Below are positions 8,642 through 18,466 of a stretch of 64,000 nt of DNA, piece after piece. The DNA is taken from positions 2,660,001 through 2,724,000 of the forward strand of contig NZ_CP042466.1 of assembly GCF_008330225.1 (NCBI RefSeq), written 5' to 3'. The notes under the pieces are model-generated. The model was not told the origin of the DNA, ran no database searches, and saw nothing but the letters and a program-made list of their open reading frames with translations. Source of the DNA: Geobacter sp. FeAm09. GTDB lineage: Bacteria > Desulfobacterota > Desulfuromonadia > Geobacterales > Pseudopelobacteraceae. The translations under genes and the position numbers were made by a program. The stretch's first letter is position 1. Every line of letters starts with the position of its first letter.

Positions 8642-8855
8642 GCTTCTTTGAGTTCCGCACACAAACAGCACCCCGGCTCCCGCACTCGCGGACGGGTGGG
8701 GACGCCACCAGTGCGTGGCCGAACGGCAGCCCGGATGGGGCAGGCGGCCCCTGGCGGAAATTTCCTGATTGAAAAAGCGGGAAGAGGTGCAGGAAGGATA
8801 CGGGGTCACACAACCAGTGGCGGATCAATTCCCCTGTGCGGTGCGTTTCGTGCGG

Positions 8856-9815
8856 CTAGTTGAAGCTGACCCTGAGCCCCCTCTCCGTAGGCTTGATCTC
8901 GTATTTGGGGAAAGACGAACCGCCCGCGTCGAGGACAATGCGCACATGGTCGGGATACCGCCCGACCCTGATCTGCTCGAGGCCGAAACGGCGGACCGGA
9001 ATGCCCTTCGCGCCCAGTGAGGTGGTCGCCCCGGGCACATCGATAGCCAGGCGATTCGGCTGGACCAGCTTTATCTGTTCAAAAGACTCCAGACTGCCGG
9101 TGGCCTCAACGTCCACATACGTTGTGCCCACCTTTATCGCCGTAATCACCACCCGTTGGCGCGGCGGCACACCAACCGGCACCACCGGTTCGAGTTTCAC
9201 GGAGGCATTCGGGAGGGGAGCGGGCGTCGCAGCGCTGGGGGCAGGCGTTTCCGGCACGCCGGCGGGCTTGTCCTTCACGGGGGCGGCAGGAGGATCGTCG
9301 AGCCCGAGCGGGTCCGCTTCCTGCTGCGGGGCCGGCGGCGCTGCCGCGGCCGGAGGCACTGATGATGCCGGAACGGGTTTGGCGGCGGGGGTGGCCGGGT
9401 TTGCCGCGCCGCCGTCAGCCGGCTTGCCGCCGCTGAAAACCACGTTCAATTTCCTGCGATCCGCCGAAGCCGTGACGGAGATATCGGCCTCGGCAACCAG
9501 ATTGAAGATCACCCGGCTGACCACCATCCCGGCGATCTGCGCCTTATCGACGCTGATGCTGGAGACGGCACCCTTGTTGACGACGATCAGCGGTTCGACC
9601 TTTTCCGGGTCGGCATCGGCGATATCCACAACCGCCCGTGCCTGTCCCGGTATTTTGTAATAGGTGTAGGTCAGGGGGATGTCGGCCAGGATCTCCACGC
9701 TCAGGCCGCTTCCCGCGACCACCGGCTTGACGTCCAGAAGTTCCGCCGCCAGGACGGGAACCGCGGACAGGACCATGGCCATCATGGACAGGACGACGAC
9801 AACCCGATATTTCAT
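8856..9815 (-). CDS. AMIN-domain exported protein
   Basis: The ATG at 9815 has GGAGGTG 7-8 bases upstream and is followed at once by a clear signal peptide (VVVVLSMMAMVLSAVPVLAAE), so the longer upstream frame is rejected. The 319-aa product has an AMIN-like domain near the N-terminus (ISVDKAQIAGMVVSRVIFNL), an Ala/Pro-rich linker (about residues 125-215), and a second AMIN-like domain at the C-terminus (RFGLEQIRVGRYPDHVRIVL). AMIN domains target cell-wall or secretin proteins to the periplasm; here no catalytic or secretin domain follows. It is divergent from a TonB-like gene. Confidence 0.8.
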   Translation of the reverse strand: MKYRVVVVLSMMAMVLSAVPVLAAELLDVKPVVAGSGLSVEILADIPLTYTYYKIPGQARAVVDIADADPEKVEPLIVVNKGAVSSISVDKAQIAGMVVSRVIFNLVAEADISVTASADRRKLNVVFSGGKPADGGAANPATPAAKPVPASSVPPAAAAPPAPQQEADPLGLDDPPAAPVKDKPAGVPETPAPSAATPAPLPNASVKLEPVVPVGVPPRQRVVITAIKVGTTYVDVEATGSLESFEQIKLVQPNRLAIDVPGATTSLGAKGIPVRRFGLEQIRVGRYPDHVRIVLDAGGSSFPKYEIKPTERGLRVSFN

Positions 9816-9924
9816 GCTGCCCCACCTCCAAAAGTTGGTAGTAACACCTTCCCACTGCTTCGCAGATATGATATTGTGATTATATATCATACTTTTTCGG
9901 AACTTTCCCATACCTTATCGACCT

Positions 9925-10662
9925 ATGACGCATTTGCCCATGTCCGACAGCCAAACGCTGGAAACAGCTTTCGACCCCCGCAAGCGCTGGATGGGTTACG
10001 CACTGGCAACTTCGCTCATGTTGCACCTGCTGGCGGTTGTCTTCATGTTTGCAGCCGGGGGCGCAGTCCGAAGCATGCCGGCCGTAAGCGGCATACTGGT
10101 CGAAAACGTCACCTTCGCCCCGGCAATCGGCCCCGCCAAACCGGCAGAGCCTCTGCCTGCCCCGGCGCCACCCGAGGCAGCCCCGCCGCCCGAGGTTTCA
10201 CCGGACGCAAAGCCCGACCAAACCGCCCCTGCTGCACCGGCAGCGGCCACGGAAAAGGTTTCGGAGGGGATGAAGGAGTTGATGGCCACCCCTCTCGGGC
10301 TTGGCATGACTCATGGGTATATCAGCAGTTTGGCGGAAGGCCGCTCACTTCGGGAGGATATTCGCGGATATTATTTCGAATTGGTGGAGAAGATCAATCG
10401 GGAGTGGTGGAAACGGGCCGAGGGCCTGAAGGAGCCGATCCGCCGGGATGGCATCATCGAATTGTACCTGCGCCCCGACGGCTCCGTCATCACGCTGAGG
10501 ATCTATCAGGGAACCGGATCACGGGAAGCCGACCAGGTGCTCCTGGATGTCATCAAGTCCGTATCCCCCCTGCCCCCCCTGCCTGCCGGCTTTGATCAGA
10601 AGATGTTCCTGGCGCCTCTCAAGATAAAGGCACCCTCCTCCCTTTTCCGCATTACGGGGTAA
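9925..10662 (+). CDS. TonB-family C-terminal domain protein
   Basis: A 245-aa protein with one transmembrane helix (residues about 25-46, GYALATSLMLHLLAVVFMFA), a Pro/Ala-rich periplasm-spanning stretch (about 70-115), and a TonB-like C-terminal domain (about 150-235, with GIIELYLRPDGSVITLRIYQ). It would couple inner-membrane energy or a scaffold to an outer-membrane partner. No ExbB/ExbD pair is adjacent. Start alternatives are 9925 and the ATG at 9940; neither has a strong ribosome-binding site. It is convergent with the TPR gene, with only 7 bases between them. Confidence 0.78.
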   Translation: MTHLPMSDSQTLETAFDPRKRWMGYALATSLMLHLLAVVFMFAAGGAVRSMPAVSGILVENVTFAPAIGPAKPAEPLPAPAPPEAAPPPEVSPDAKPDQTAPAAPAAATEKVSEGMKELMATPLGLGMTHGYISSLAEGRSLREDIRGYYFELVEKINREWWKRAEGLKEPIRRDGIIELYLRPDGSVITLRIYQGTGSREADQVLLDVIKSVSPLPPLPAGFDQKMFLAPLKIKAPSSLFRITG

Positions 10663-10669
10663 TGCGGGG

Positions 10670-12529
10670 TCACCTCAGCTCGAAGTCCTGCAGATCCTCG
10701 TCGGAGAAGTCAAGGGAGCCGCCGGCATTCTTGAGACGCGCATGGACGTCCCGAAAGTCGGCATTCACCGCGTCAATCTCTTCCATCAGCCCGGCAGCCC
10801 CCTCGGTGTCCCCCTGCGCCTCCAGAACCAATGCCAGCTCGTATTTCACGGCGCAAACGTCTTCAAGACTCAGTTCCGGCGTGGGCAGGGCGTTCAGGAT
10901 CTCCCGGGCCGCCCCCAGCTCTCCCCGTTCCCGCAGGCAGACTGCTTGCAGCAGGTTGCACGCGACCTTGCGGCCAGGGTCGCCGGCAGCCTGGCGAAAC
11001 TCGTTGATAGCCTCGTCATACAATCCCATTTCCTTGAAGGCGACCCCCAAATCATAATGGGACTGGGCATCGGAACCGTCCAGACTGCTGCCGAACTTGA
11101 CGCTGCGCGGAGCCGGAGCGGCCAGGTTCGCCACATCGCCGAACGGCTCGGCCCACCCGTCAGGGCCGCCGGCCTCCCCGCCTTCGGCTGTGGCATCCTC
11201 AAACGGGAAGTCATCGATATCCACTTCGATTTCGATCTCGCCGTCATCGGGCAGCGCTTCAGCGCCGCAGGCAGCACCCGAACCACCGAAGGCAATCTCG
11301 GCAGCCGGCTCGCCCCCATCGGGCATGCAGACCCCGGCATCCATCCCCTCAACGTCGTTTTCCAAATCCGCCGCGGCGAAAGCCTGCTCGTCCCCGGCGA
11401 AAAAGTCATCGGCCTCTGCCGCCGGTTCATCAGCCGGCGTTGGGGCGGCATCGGCTTTTGACGAGAGCTTTTGCAACGTCTCGATCTTGGACGCGAGCTG
11501 GGCCGCCTCGTCGTGCATGCCGACCGCCTCGCAGGCCCTCTGGAGCCCTTCGAGGATACGTGGATTTATAGGGTCGAGTTCGGCAAGGTTCCGATAGATC
11601 GCCACCAGTTCGTCACATGCGCCGGACGAGGCGACCTCCCGTTCATACCGGTCAAGCAGGCTTAAAGCCCCCTTGACGTCTTTCTGCCCGGCATGACAGG
11701 CGATCATACCGGTTTTGGCCGAAACCTCGTCGGGAAAATAGCGCAGAAAGTGCTGATACACCACCATGAGCCGTTGGGGCTGTTCAAGGCGGCGGTACGC
11801 CCGGACAACCAGTTCCCATATCTTTTTATCATGGGGATCGTTTTTCAGCAGCGTCTGCAGCCCGCTCAGGGCTTTGGCGGCATCACCCTCGTCCAGTTGT
11901 TTGGCCAGCACCTCGACGATGAACTCCGTCTTCCCGGGGAAAAGCTGCTGAATACGGGCATTCAGGCTCGCCAGAGGCCCGCTGTCGCCCCGTTCGTGCA
12001 GGAGCTGGGCAAGCTGCCTGAACAAGGCGTAGGATTCCTCCCTTTTGTCGGCCCGGAGATATGCCTCCGCCAGCTTGAGCTTGATGGCCACATTCTGCTG
12101 GTCAACATTCTGCATCTTCTCAAGAACCTTGAGCGATTCCCCCGCGTTGGCTTCCCGCTCGTAATAATCGTACGCCAGCTTGTATTCGGCCAGGGCATTG
12201 CCGGCCAAGCCGTGCTTTTCGTTCAGCCCGGCCAGGGTCAGAGTCGTGGCGATGTCGCCGGGGAAAAGCTTCTGCACCTGCTTGTACACGGCGATCGCCT
12301 TCAGGTAGAAACCATTCGACGCGTAATACTTGCCGATGGTCTCGTATTCGGTACGCGCGCCGTCGGGCTGGCCAGCCTTGACCAGGAGTTCGGCCAGCTT
12401 CTGGCGCAGGTTGATGGCGGACGGATCAAGAGACAACACCTGTGCATAGGCCTTGACGGCCTTGTCCAACTGGCCGCGCTGGATGTACTTCTGAGCATCC
12501 TCTATCAGTTTGTCCTTTGGGGAACCCAC
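10670..12529 (-). CDS. Large TPR-repeat protein
   Basis: A 619-aa, Ala-rich soluble protein built from tetratricopeptide repeats. About ten helical pairs cover residues 1-350 (for example GQLDKAVKAYAQVLSLDPSA and GFYLKAIAVYKQVQKLFPGD). An acidic low-complexity stretch (about 355-480, rich in Asp, Glu, Ala and Gly) follows, and then two or three more repeats (SHYDLGVAFKEMGLYDEAIN). There is no signal peptide, so it is probably a cytoplasmic scaffold. This architecture is frequent in Geobacter-type genomes near envelope or pilus genes. The binding partner is unknown. Confidence 0.85.
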   Translation of the reverse strand: MGSPKDKLIEDAQKYIQRGQLDKAVKAYAQVLSLDPSAINLRQKLAELLVKAGQPDGARTEYETIGKYYASNGFYLKAIAVYKQVQKLFPGDIATTLTLAGLNEKHGLAGNALAEYKLAYDYYEREANAGESLKVLEKMQNVDQQNVAIKLKLAEAYLRADKREESYALFRQLAQLLHERGDSGPLASLNARIQQLFPGKTEFIVEVLAKQLDEGDAAKALSGLQTLLKNDPHDKKIWELVVRAYRRLEQPQRLMVVYQHFLRYFPDEVSAKTGMIACHAGQKDVKGALSLLDRYEREVASSGACDELVAIYRNLAELDPINPRILEGLQRACEAVGMHDEAAQLASKIETLQKLSSKADAAPTPADEPAAEADDFFAGDEQAFAAADLENDVEGMDAGVCMPDGGEPAAEIAFGGSGAACGAEALPDDGEIEIEVDIDDFPFEDATAEGGEAGGPDGWAEPFGDVANLAAPAPRSVKFGSSLDGSDAQSHYDLGVAFKEMGLYDEAINEFRQAAGDPGRKVACNLLQAVCLRERGELGAAREILNALPTPELSLEDVCAVKYELALVLEAQGDTEGAAGLMEEIDAVNADFRDVHARLKNAGGSLDFSDEDLQDFELR

Positions 12530-12798
12530 CGTTTGAACGTCCTTTCGCTTTCAGCCCACCCGTCCCGAATGAGGCGGGGATTGTTCGTAAACATACGCAA
12601 ATAGTTAATCAAACGCCAACGACATGTCAAGCATATTAAAGCCATGATACCCGGCACTTTGCCGCGCCGGCGCGCTCAATTACATTTTGACATGCCTGGG
12701 GAAATACAGTAGGCTGAAATACTTTGAACGAGTGGGCCCCAGGGGCGGTCGGCCGTCGTATTCATCTGCTCATTCGAGAATATTCCGGAGACGAATCA

Positions 12799-13758
12799 AT
12801 GCGTTTATTACCGAAGGCAAACCCACTGTACGAGAAGATACCCGCCCTCAAGGTAGTGCTTCCCGAGGTGCTGAACAAGCTGGCCAAGGGCGGTTTTTCC
12901 GGTTATCTCAGGCATACCGATACAGATTTCGAGGCGGATTGTATCTTTGTCAAGGGGGTGCTGATCTGCGCCAGCGCCTGTGAGGGGGAGAAGGAACGAA
13001 CCGGCTTCGAGGCGCTCGCCCTGATATTTGACAAGATCCTCACTTCCGGCGGCGAGATCGACATCTATCGCATGACCGCCGACCTGGCCGTATGCGCCCA
13101 CGCGCTGCTCCTGGGCGGCAAACTGCTGAACGGCAGCGAAGTCCGCCAGATCGACATCAAAGAGACGTTGACCCAGCTCAGGAATCAGGGGCTGAACGGC
13201 GTGGTCCGGTTTTACACGGCACAACGCTCCGCCATGATCTTCTACAAGGATGGTCAGCCGATCGGTTATTATCACGACGAGGCCAAAGCCGTCGAGGCAT
13301 CTCCCGAAGAGTCGCGCAAGGTTGCAGCGCTTCCGGGGGCGCTGGTGGATATCTGCTCCACCAAGCCGATGGAGGAACTGACGCGGTACGACCTCCTGAA
13401 GATGGTCAATCTGGACAAGCTCTGGGAGGCCGCCCAGGCCCGCCAGACGGCCCCGGCTTCCGAAGATGCCCCGCTTGAACGGAAAGGGGCGAAGGCCGGG
13501 CTGGATGAGGAGAGGCTCCAGGCGCTGGTGGAGGATCTCAAGGAGATCGCCGCGGCATACCTTTCAAAAGAGGGGCGCATGGCCGTCGAAAAGGGGCTGC
13601 AACAGGCCGGCGGCAGCCGGGTTCTCTTCGAAGACGAAAAGAGCGGGATCTTCATCGACCTGCTCGAAAGCGAGGCCAGACGTATCGATGGCAACGCCCG
13701 CATCGACGAAATGATCGACCTGATGAAATCGGAAATAGCAGGGCGCCTGGCAGTATAA
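12799..13758 (+). CDS. Conserved protein of unknown function (DUF4388/PATAN-like N-terminus)
   Basis: The ATG at 12799 follows CCGGAGACGAATCA, giving a 319-aa product. Two similar halves (about residues 15-110 and 120-205) each show a strand pattern like DUF4388/PATAN domains (NKLAKGGFSGYLRHT; LRNQGLNGVVRFY and MIFYKDGQPIGYY). The C-terminal third is helical and charged. There is no signal peptide or membrane segment. The similarity to DUF4388 is weak and by eye only. It is the first gene of a co-directional run with DedA, the RNA methyltransferase and SemiSWEET. Confidence 0.6.
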   Translation: MRLLPKANPLYEKIPALKVVLPEVLNKLAKGGFSGYLRHTDTDFEADCIFVKGVLICASACEGEKERTGFEALALIFDKILTSGGEIDIYRMTADLAVCAHALLLGGKLLNGSEVRQIDIKETLTQLRNQGLNGVVRFYTAQRSAMIFYKDGQPIGYYHDEAKAVEASPEESRKVAALPGALVDICSTKPMEELTRYDLLKMVNLDKLWEAAQARQTAPASEDAPLERKGAKAGLDEERLQALVEDLKEIAAAYLSKEGRMAVEKGLQQAGGSRVLFEDEKSGIFIDLLESEARRIDGNARIDEMIDLMKSEIAGRLAV

Positions 13759-13786
13759 CCGGTGGACCGCATGCTGACGGGAGCGG

Positions 13787-14425
13787 ATGGTGCACTTCCA
13801 GCAACTACTCAAAGAGTATCTCCAGGTCCACGGTTATTGGGTCCTGTTCGTCGGCACCTTTCTCGAAGGGGAGGCGATCCTGATCATGGCGGGATTCCTG
13901 GCGTTCCAGGGGTATCTGAATGTGGCCGGCGTCATACTCACCTCGTGGGCCGGCTCCTTCCTCGGCGATCAGTGTTACTTCTACCTTGGCCGTTTCAAAG
14001 GCAAGAGCCTGTTGCGACGGTTTCACTCCATTGCCCGCAAATTCCGCGAAGCGCTCCGCCTGATCGAGAAGTACGGATCGTTCGTGGCCTTCATTTCACG
14101 CTACACTTACGGTTTTCGCATCGTGCTTCCCATCATCCTCGGCATCACGAGCCTGGCGCCCCGGACCTTTTTCTGGATCAACCTGCTGAGCGCCCTCTCC
14201 TGGGCGGTGGCATTCTCCCTGGCCGGCTACCTGTTCGGCAAAAGCGCTGCGCTGGTGCTGGACGATGTGGGTAAATACGAGCAGTACCTGGTGCTGGTGC
14301 TGGTGGGGTTCATCATGATCACCTGGTGTTTCCACGCCTACCACGCCTTCAAACTGAAAGGGCCGGCCAGGCACCGACTTGCCAGGATGCGCGCCCTGCA
14401 GAAAACAAGGAAAACGACCCCATGA
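13787..14425 (+). CDS. DedA-family membrane protein
   Basis: A 212-aa protein with four or five hydrophobic helices. It carries the DedA/SNARE-associated pattern: FLEGE near residue 25, FLGDQCYFYLGR near residue 63, and the basic segment FISRYTYGFRIVLPIILG near residue 105. DedA proteins are inner-membrane flippases for undecaprenyl phosphate or phospholipids, or support proton-driven transport. Its stop codon overlaps the start of the next gene (ATGA), indicating an operon. Confidence 0.9.
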   Translation: MVHFQQLLKEYLQVHGYWVLFVGTFLEGEAILIMAGFLAFQGYLNVAGVILTSWAGSFLGDQCYFYLGRFKGKSLLRRFHSIARKFREALRLIEKYGSFVAFISRYTYGFRIVLPIILGITSLAPRTFFWINLLSALSWAVAFSLAGYLFGKSAALVLDDVGKYEQYLVLVLVGFIMITWCFHAYHAFKLKGPARHRLARMRALQKTRKTTP

Positions 14426-15165
14426 AATCCATTCTGGACACTATCTCCATCGTATTGGTGGAACCGCAGTCTCCCGGCAACATCGGCATGGCCTGCCGCG
14501 CCATGAAAAACATGGGGCTCTCCCGGCTTCGGCTGGTCAAAGGGTGTGACCGGTTCCATCCCGAATCCCTCAAATTTGCCGTAGCGGCCAAAAACCTGCT
14601 GGAAGAGGCGGTGGTCTTCCCCGATCTCGCCTCCGCCCTGGCCGACTGCACCCTGACCGTCGGCACCACCCGCCGGCACGGCAAATATCGCCAGGAGATA
14701 CTCTCGCCGACGGAGGTGGCCGCCAGCCTCAGGGAACAGGCCGGCCCGGAGTGCCCGGCGGCAATCGTCTTCGGCCGCGAGGACAGCGGGCTGACCACCG
14801 AAGAGCTGTCGCTGTGCCGCTGGCATGCCACCATCCCCTCGGCCGATGACTACGGTTCCCTCAACCTGGCCCAGGCGGTCCTGGTGTTCTGCTACGAACT
14901 GGGCAAGGCCGGCTCGCCTCCCGGCGGGGGCCGCACCACGCCACTGGCGACATCGGAGGAGATGGAGCCGTTTTTCAACCAACTCGGCTCCTGCCTGCTG
15001 AAGATCGGCTTTCTCAACGAGCAGAACCCGGAGCACATCATGCGCTCCATGCGGCGGATATTTTTCCGGGCCGAACTGGACGGCCGCGAGGTTGCCATCC
15101 TGCGGGGCGCACTCTCCCAGATCGACTGGGCCTGCAGCGATTTCGACGGAAGGAAGCGGCCGTGA
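14422..15165 (+). CDS. TrmJ-like SPOUT RNA methyltransferase
   Basis: A 247-aa TrmH-family (SPOUT) methyltransferase. Motif 1 is VEPQSPGNIGMACRAMKNMG (residues 12-31), motif 2 is VFGREDSGLT (about 114-123), and motif 3 is PSADDYGSLNLAQAV (about 138-152). The order and spacing fit TrmJ, which methylates the ribose at position 32 of tRNA using SAM. The longer upstream frame is rejected because AAGGA precedes the ATG at 14422 and this start couples to the dedA stop. The rRNA/tRNA target is inferred from the family. Confidence 0.85.
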   Translation: MKSILDTISIVLVEPQSPGNIGMACRAMKNMGLSRLRLVKGCDRFHPESLKFAVAAKNLLEEAVVFPDLASALADCTLTVGTTRRHGKYRQEILSPTEVAASLREQAGPECPAAIVFGREDSGLTTEELSLCRWHATIPSADDYGSLNLAQAVLVFCYELGKAGSPPGGGRTTPLATSEEMEPFFNQLGSCLLKIGFLNEQNPEHIMRSMRRIFFRAELDGREVAILRGALSQIDWACSDFDGRKRP

Positions 15166-15431
15166 ACCTGGACCCCACGTTCCTGGGACTCGTCGCCGGC
15201 ACCCTGACCAGTATAGCGGCCGTCCCCCAAGTGATAAAAACCCTGCGCACCCGCCATGCCCGGGACATCTCCGTCTGGCAACCGGTGCTGCTCTCCATCG
15301 GCGTTGCTCTCTGGATCGTTTACGGTATGCTTATTCATAACCTGCCGTTGATCGTGGCCAATATCGTGCCCTTGGCATGCAACGCCCTGCTCACCGGCCT
15401 GAAGCTCCGCTATCGCAACGACACCGTCTGA
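15162..15431 (+). CDS. SemiSWEET-type PQ-loop sugar transporter
   Basis: An 89-aa protein starting at a GTG that overlaps the previous stop codon. It has three predicted transmembrane helices and the PQ motif AAVPQVIKTLRTRHARDIS (residues about 18-36), then SIGVALWIVYGMLI. This matches SemiSWEET half-transporters, which work as dimers for sugar uptake. It is the last gene of the dedA operon. Confidence 0.88.
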   Translation: MNLDPTFLGLVAGTLTSIAAVPQVIKTLRTRHARDISVWQPVLLSIGVALWIVYGMLIHNLPLIVANIVPLACNALLTGLKLRYRNDTV

Positions 15432-15656
15432 CCCGTGCCGACATTTCAGCCTGCAAAACGGCAATGAGGCCACAGGGCCACGAAGGCACAGAAGAAAACC
15501 GTGGAGTTTTTCCACCCGAAACCATCCGCCGAAACGGTGCATCACCAGTGAAATCATCAACGATGCAATCTTTCGGTTTTGTCGTCTCGACGGCTCTGCG
15601 ACCCTGTGGCGCCAGTTTTTCAGGTTCACCACCAAGCACAAACGGAGGAACTACCA

Positions 15657-16241
15657 ATGAAGAGAATCGTCGCAAAACTGCCCATCCTGCTGTTGCTGGC
15701 CCTCCTGTCCGGCTGCGGCTACAACACCATGCAGGCCAACGAGGAGGCGGTCGTCGCCGCCTGGGGGAACGTGGAATCATCCTATCAGCGCCGGGCCGAC
15801 CTGATCCCCAACCTGGTGGAAGTGGTCAAGGGATACGCCAAGCATGAAGCCGATACCCTCAAGGCGGTCACCGAGGCCCGCGCCAAGGTCGGTTCCATGC
15901 AGGTCAGCAAGGATGTCCTCAACAATCCCGAGAGCCTGGACAAGTTTCAAAAGGCCCAGGGGGAACTCTCCGGCGCCCTCTCCCGCCTGATGGTGGTGGT
16001 GGAGAAGTACCCGGACCTGAAGGCCAACCAGAATTTCATGGACCTGCAGAAACAGCTCGAAGGGACCGAGAACCGCATAAACGTGGCCCGTGAGCGCTAC
16101 AACAAAAGCGTGCAGGTATTCAACACCAGTATCCGCACCTTTCCCAATTCCCTCACCAACTCGCTGCTGCTGCACCTGAACCGCAAAGAGGCGTTCAAGG
16201 CGGAAGAGGGGGCAAAAACGGCGCCCAAGATCAAGTTCTAG
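15657..16241 (+). CDS. lemA: LemA-family lipoprotein
   Basis: The ATG at 15657 has GGAGGAACTACCA upstream. The 194-aa product opens with a signal peptide ending in the lipobox LLSGC (Cys about residue 19), then shows the LemA signature NEEAVVAAWGNVESSYQRRA and DLIPNLVEVVKGYA. It has a helical bundle fold. LemA often pairs with a TPM-domain (YgcG) protein, as here. It is envelope-anchored; the biochemical role is not settled for the family. Confidence 0.92.
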   Translation: MKRIVAKLPILLLLALLSGCGYNTMQANEEAVVAAWGNVESSYQRRADLIPNLVEVVKGYAKHEADTLKAVTEARAKVGSMQVSKDVLNNPESLDKFQKAQGELSGALSRLMVVVEKYPDLKANQNFMDLQKQLEGTENRINVARERYNKSVQVFNTSIRTFPNSLTNSLLLHLNRKEAFKAEEGAKTAPKIKF

Positions 16242-16253
16242 CTAAAACCGTGT

Positions 16254-16282
16254 CCCGTGCGGCCGCTTCTCCACCGCACGGG
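16254..16282. other. Hairpin between lemA and the ygcG-like gene
   Basis: CCCGTGCGG and CCGCACGGG form a perfect 9-bp stem around an 11-base loop. No T-run follows, so it is more likely an mRNA-stabilising or processing element than a terminator. Confidence 0.5.
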
Positions 16283-16308
16283 GCACGCACGGTGACGGGG
16301 GCATTACC

Positions 16309-17196
16309 ATGAGGTTACGCAACATATTCATACTGGCGCTTCTGGTGCTCCTGCCTCTCCCGTTGCCGGCCCTCGATGTACCGCAGCTCAACGGCAGGGT
16401 CAACGATTATGCCCGGCTGCTGTCGCCCGAAACCGCGCAGCGGCTGGAGCAGAAACTGGCCGCTTTCGAACGCGGTTCTTCCACCCAGATAGCCGTGCTG
16501 ACCGTCCCCACCCTCCAGGGGGACGATATCGACCAATTCTCCATCCGCGTGGCCGAACAGTGGAAGCTCGGGCAGAAGGGGAGGGACAACGGCGTGCTGC
16601 TGATCCTGGCCCAGGCCGAGCGCAGGGTGCGCATCGAGGTCGGCATGGGACTCCAGGGGGTGCTGCCGGACATAACCGCCAGCCATATCATCCGTGACGT
16701 CATGCGTCCCCATCTCAAATCCGGCAACTTCGACCAGGGCATCACCGCCGGCATCGACGCCATCATCGCCGCGACCGCGGGTGAATTCAAGGCCACTCCC
16801 CAGGATGCGGGCAAACGGGCTCATAAAAAAAGCTCGTCCTCGCTCCCGGTGCTCCTCCTGCTGATCGCTGTCGTGGCCGTCCTGCTCGGCGCCTTTTCCC
16901 GCTACCTGAGCGGCCTGGCCGGGGCGATCGGTCTGCCGCTGGCCGCATTCCTGGCCTTTCCCGGCCTGGGCCTGGTGATGTTGTTGATCCTGGCCGGCGT
17001 CGGCCTCGTGGTGGGATTCCTGCTCAGTCTCTTGTTCTCCGGCATGTTCGGCGGGGGGGGCGGAGGCGGTTTCTACGGCGGAGGATGGGGAGGCGGCGGT
17101 TTTTACGGCGGCGGGGGTGGTTCATCCGGTGGCGATGGCGGTTTTTCCGGCGGGGGCGGCGACTTCGACGGCGGCGGGTCGTCGGACGATTATTGA
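16309..17196 (+). CDS. YgcG-family TPM-domain membrane protein
   Basis: A 295-aa protein with a signal peptide (residues 1-22), a TPM/Repair_PSII domain (about 25-165, NGRVNDYARLLSPETAQRLE and KGRDNGVLLILAQAERRVRI), one or two transmembrane helices (about 180-245), and a long Gly-rich tail ending in SSDDY. The tail is typical of YgcG proteins. It is co-directional with lemA and the pair is a common unit. It is convergent with ruvA across a 125-base spacer. Confidence 0.9.
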   Translation: MRLRNIFILALLVLLPLPLPALDVPQLNGRVNDYARLLSPETAQRLEQKLAAFERGSSTQIAVLTVPTLQGDDIDQFSIRVAEQWKLGQKGRDNGVLLILAQAERRVRIEVGMGLQGVLPDITASHIIRDVMRPHLKSGNFDQGITAGIDAIIAATAGEFKATPQDAGKRAHKKSSSSLPVLLLLIAVVAVLLGAFSRYLSGLAGAIGLPLAAFLAFPGLGLVMLLILAGVGLVVGFLLSLLFSGMFGGGGGGGFYGGGWGGGGFYGGGGGSSGGDGGFSGGGGDFDGGGSSDDY

Positions 17197-17321
17197 TGCC
17201 GGTTTCGGGTCAAGAAAGCAATCAGGGCGGCGGGGGCGTACCGGCAGCAGGTTGAGGAACCGGAGACGAACCACTCCGGAGAGCCCCCTCATGTGGGGCA
17301 TGGCCCGCTGGGTATCCCCGC

Positions 17322-17921
17322 CTACTTCATCAGGATCTTCAGGGCCTGCTTGAGCAACTCCTCCACCGTGGCGCCCCCTGCGGCGTCAAGTCCCCCCAGG
17401 GCCTTGCGCACCTGCGGCTCCTTGTACCCCAGGTTGAGCAGCGCCGAGACGACGTCATCCACGACACCCTCCGCCGGCACCTCCCGCGCCTCCAGGACCG
17501 GGGCGGAGGCGAGATCGAGCTTGCCGGCCTTGTCCTTCAACTCCAGGGCCAGGCGCTCGGCGGTCTTCTTGCCGATGCCCGGAATGGCGGAGAGCTTGAG
17601 GACATCCCCCTGAACAAGGGCCTGGGCAAGCGGGCCGGGCTGAATATTGGAGAGGATGTCGCGGGCCATCTTGGGGCCGATGCCCGAAACCGAGATCAGC
17701 AGTTGGAAAAAGGATTTTTCCAGACGGGTGCGGAAACCGTACAGGTGGATAGCGTCCTCACGCACGCTGGTATGGATGTGGAGCGAGGCGGTCCCCCCCT
17801 CCTCGGGCAGTTCGTAGTAGGTGGAAAAGGGGATCAACACCCGGTAGCCGACACCATGTACGTCGAGGATGATGTGGTCGGGCGATTTATGGGCAATAAC
17901 CCCGGTCAGCAGTGCGATCAT
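17322..17921 (-). CDS. ruvA: Holliday junction DNA helicase subunit RuvA
   Basis: A 199-aa protein of usual length. It has the N-terminal OB domain ([20 protein letters not shown]), the two helix-hairpin-helix motifs around residues 72-130 ([14 protein letters not shown] and [20 protein letters not shown]), and the C-terminal RuvB-binding domain ([19 protein letters not shown]). It binds Holliday junctions as a tetramer and loads RuvB. It overlaps ruvC by 4 bases. ruvB is not in the window. Confidence 0.97.
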   Translation of the reverse strand: MIALLTGVIAHKSPDHIILDVHGVGYRVLIPFSTYYELPEEGGTASLHIHTSVREDAIHLYGFRTRLEKSFFQLLISVSGIGPKMARDILSNIQPGPLAQALVQGDVLKLSAIPGIGKKTAERLALELKDKAGKLDLASAPVLEAREVPAEGVVDDVVSALLNLGYKEPQVRKALGGLDAAGGATVEELLKQALKILMK

Positions 17922-18454
17922 AGCTTCATGTCCCTCCAGGAGCGAGGTTTCCGCGACGCCGGTTTAGCGCTCCCGGTCATCTGTTTCAGGGCGGCGGAGT
18001 TGATGTGGCAGACCGCCACCGCCAAGGCGTCGGAGGCGTCGGCCTGGGCGATCTCGGGCAACCCTAAAAGCGCCTTGAGCATCTTCTGCACCTGGCTTTT
18101 TTCGGCCCTCCCCTGCCCCACCACCGCCTGCTTGACCTGGAGCGCCGTATATTCGGCCACCGGCAGGCCGGCATGCACCGCCGCCACGATGGCCGCCCCC
18201 CGCGCCTGGCCCAACTTGAGGGCGCTCTGCGCATTGGTCGAGAAGAAGACGTTTTCCACCGCCACCTCCTCGGGCCGGTACTGGGCGATGACGGAGCAAA
18301 GGCCGTCGAAGATCCGTTTCAGGCGGCCGGGAAAATCAGCGGCGCTGTCGGTGAAGATAGCGCCGTTGTCAACGTGAACGAGACGGTTTCCCTGCTGTTC
18401 CACGATACCGTAACCGGTGATGCGCGAACCGGGATCGATGCCCAATACCCTCAT
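17918..18454 (-). CDS. ruvC: Holliday junction resolvase RuvC
   Basis: A 178-aa endonuclease. The first catalytic Asp lies in [16 protein letters not shown] (Asp7), the Glu in [10 protein letters not shown], and the C-terminal acidic pair in [14 protein letters not shown]. All four expected acidic residues appear present. It cuts Holliday junctions symmetrically, working with RuvAB. It sits upstream of and overlaps ruvA, in a run with a glycosyltransferase and a small membrane protein. Confidence 0.97.
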   Translation of the reverse strand: MRVLGIDPGSRITGYGIVEQQGNRLVHVDNGAIFTDSAADFPGRLKRIFDGLCSVIAQYRPEEVAVENVFFSTNAQSALKLGQARGAAIVAAVHAGLPVAEYTALQVKQAVVGQGRAEKSQVQKMLKALLGLPEIAQADASDALAVAVCHINSAALKQMTGSAKPASRKPRSWRDMKL

Positions 18455-18466
18455 GGCTGCACCGGT

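Noticed and set aside
12650-12720. Sigma-70 promoter TTGACA/TACAGT before the gene at 12799
   Set aside because: The spacer is only 12 bases, too short for a functional sigma-70 promoter.
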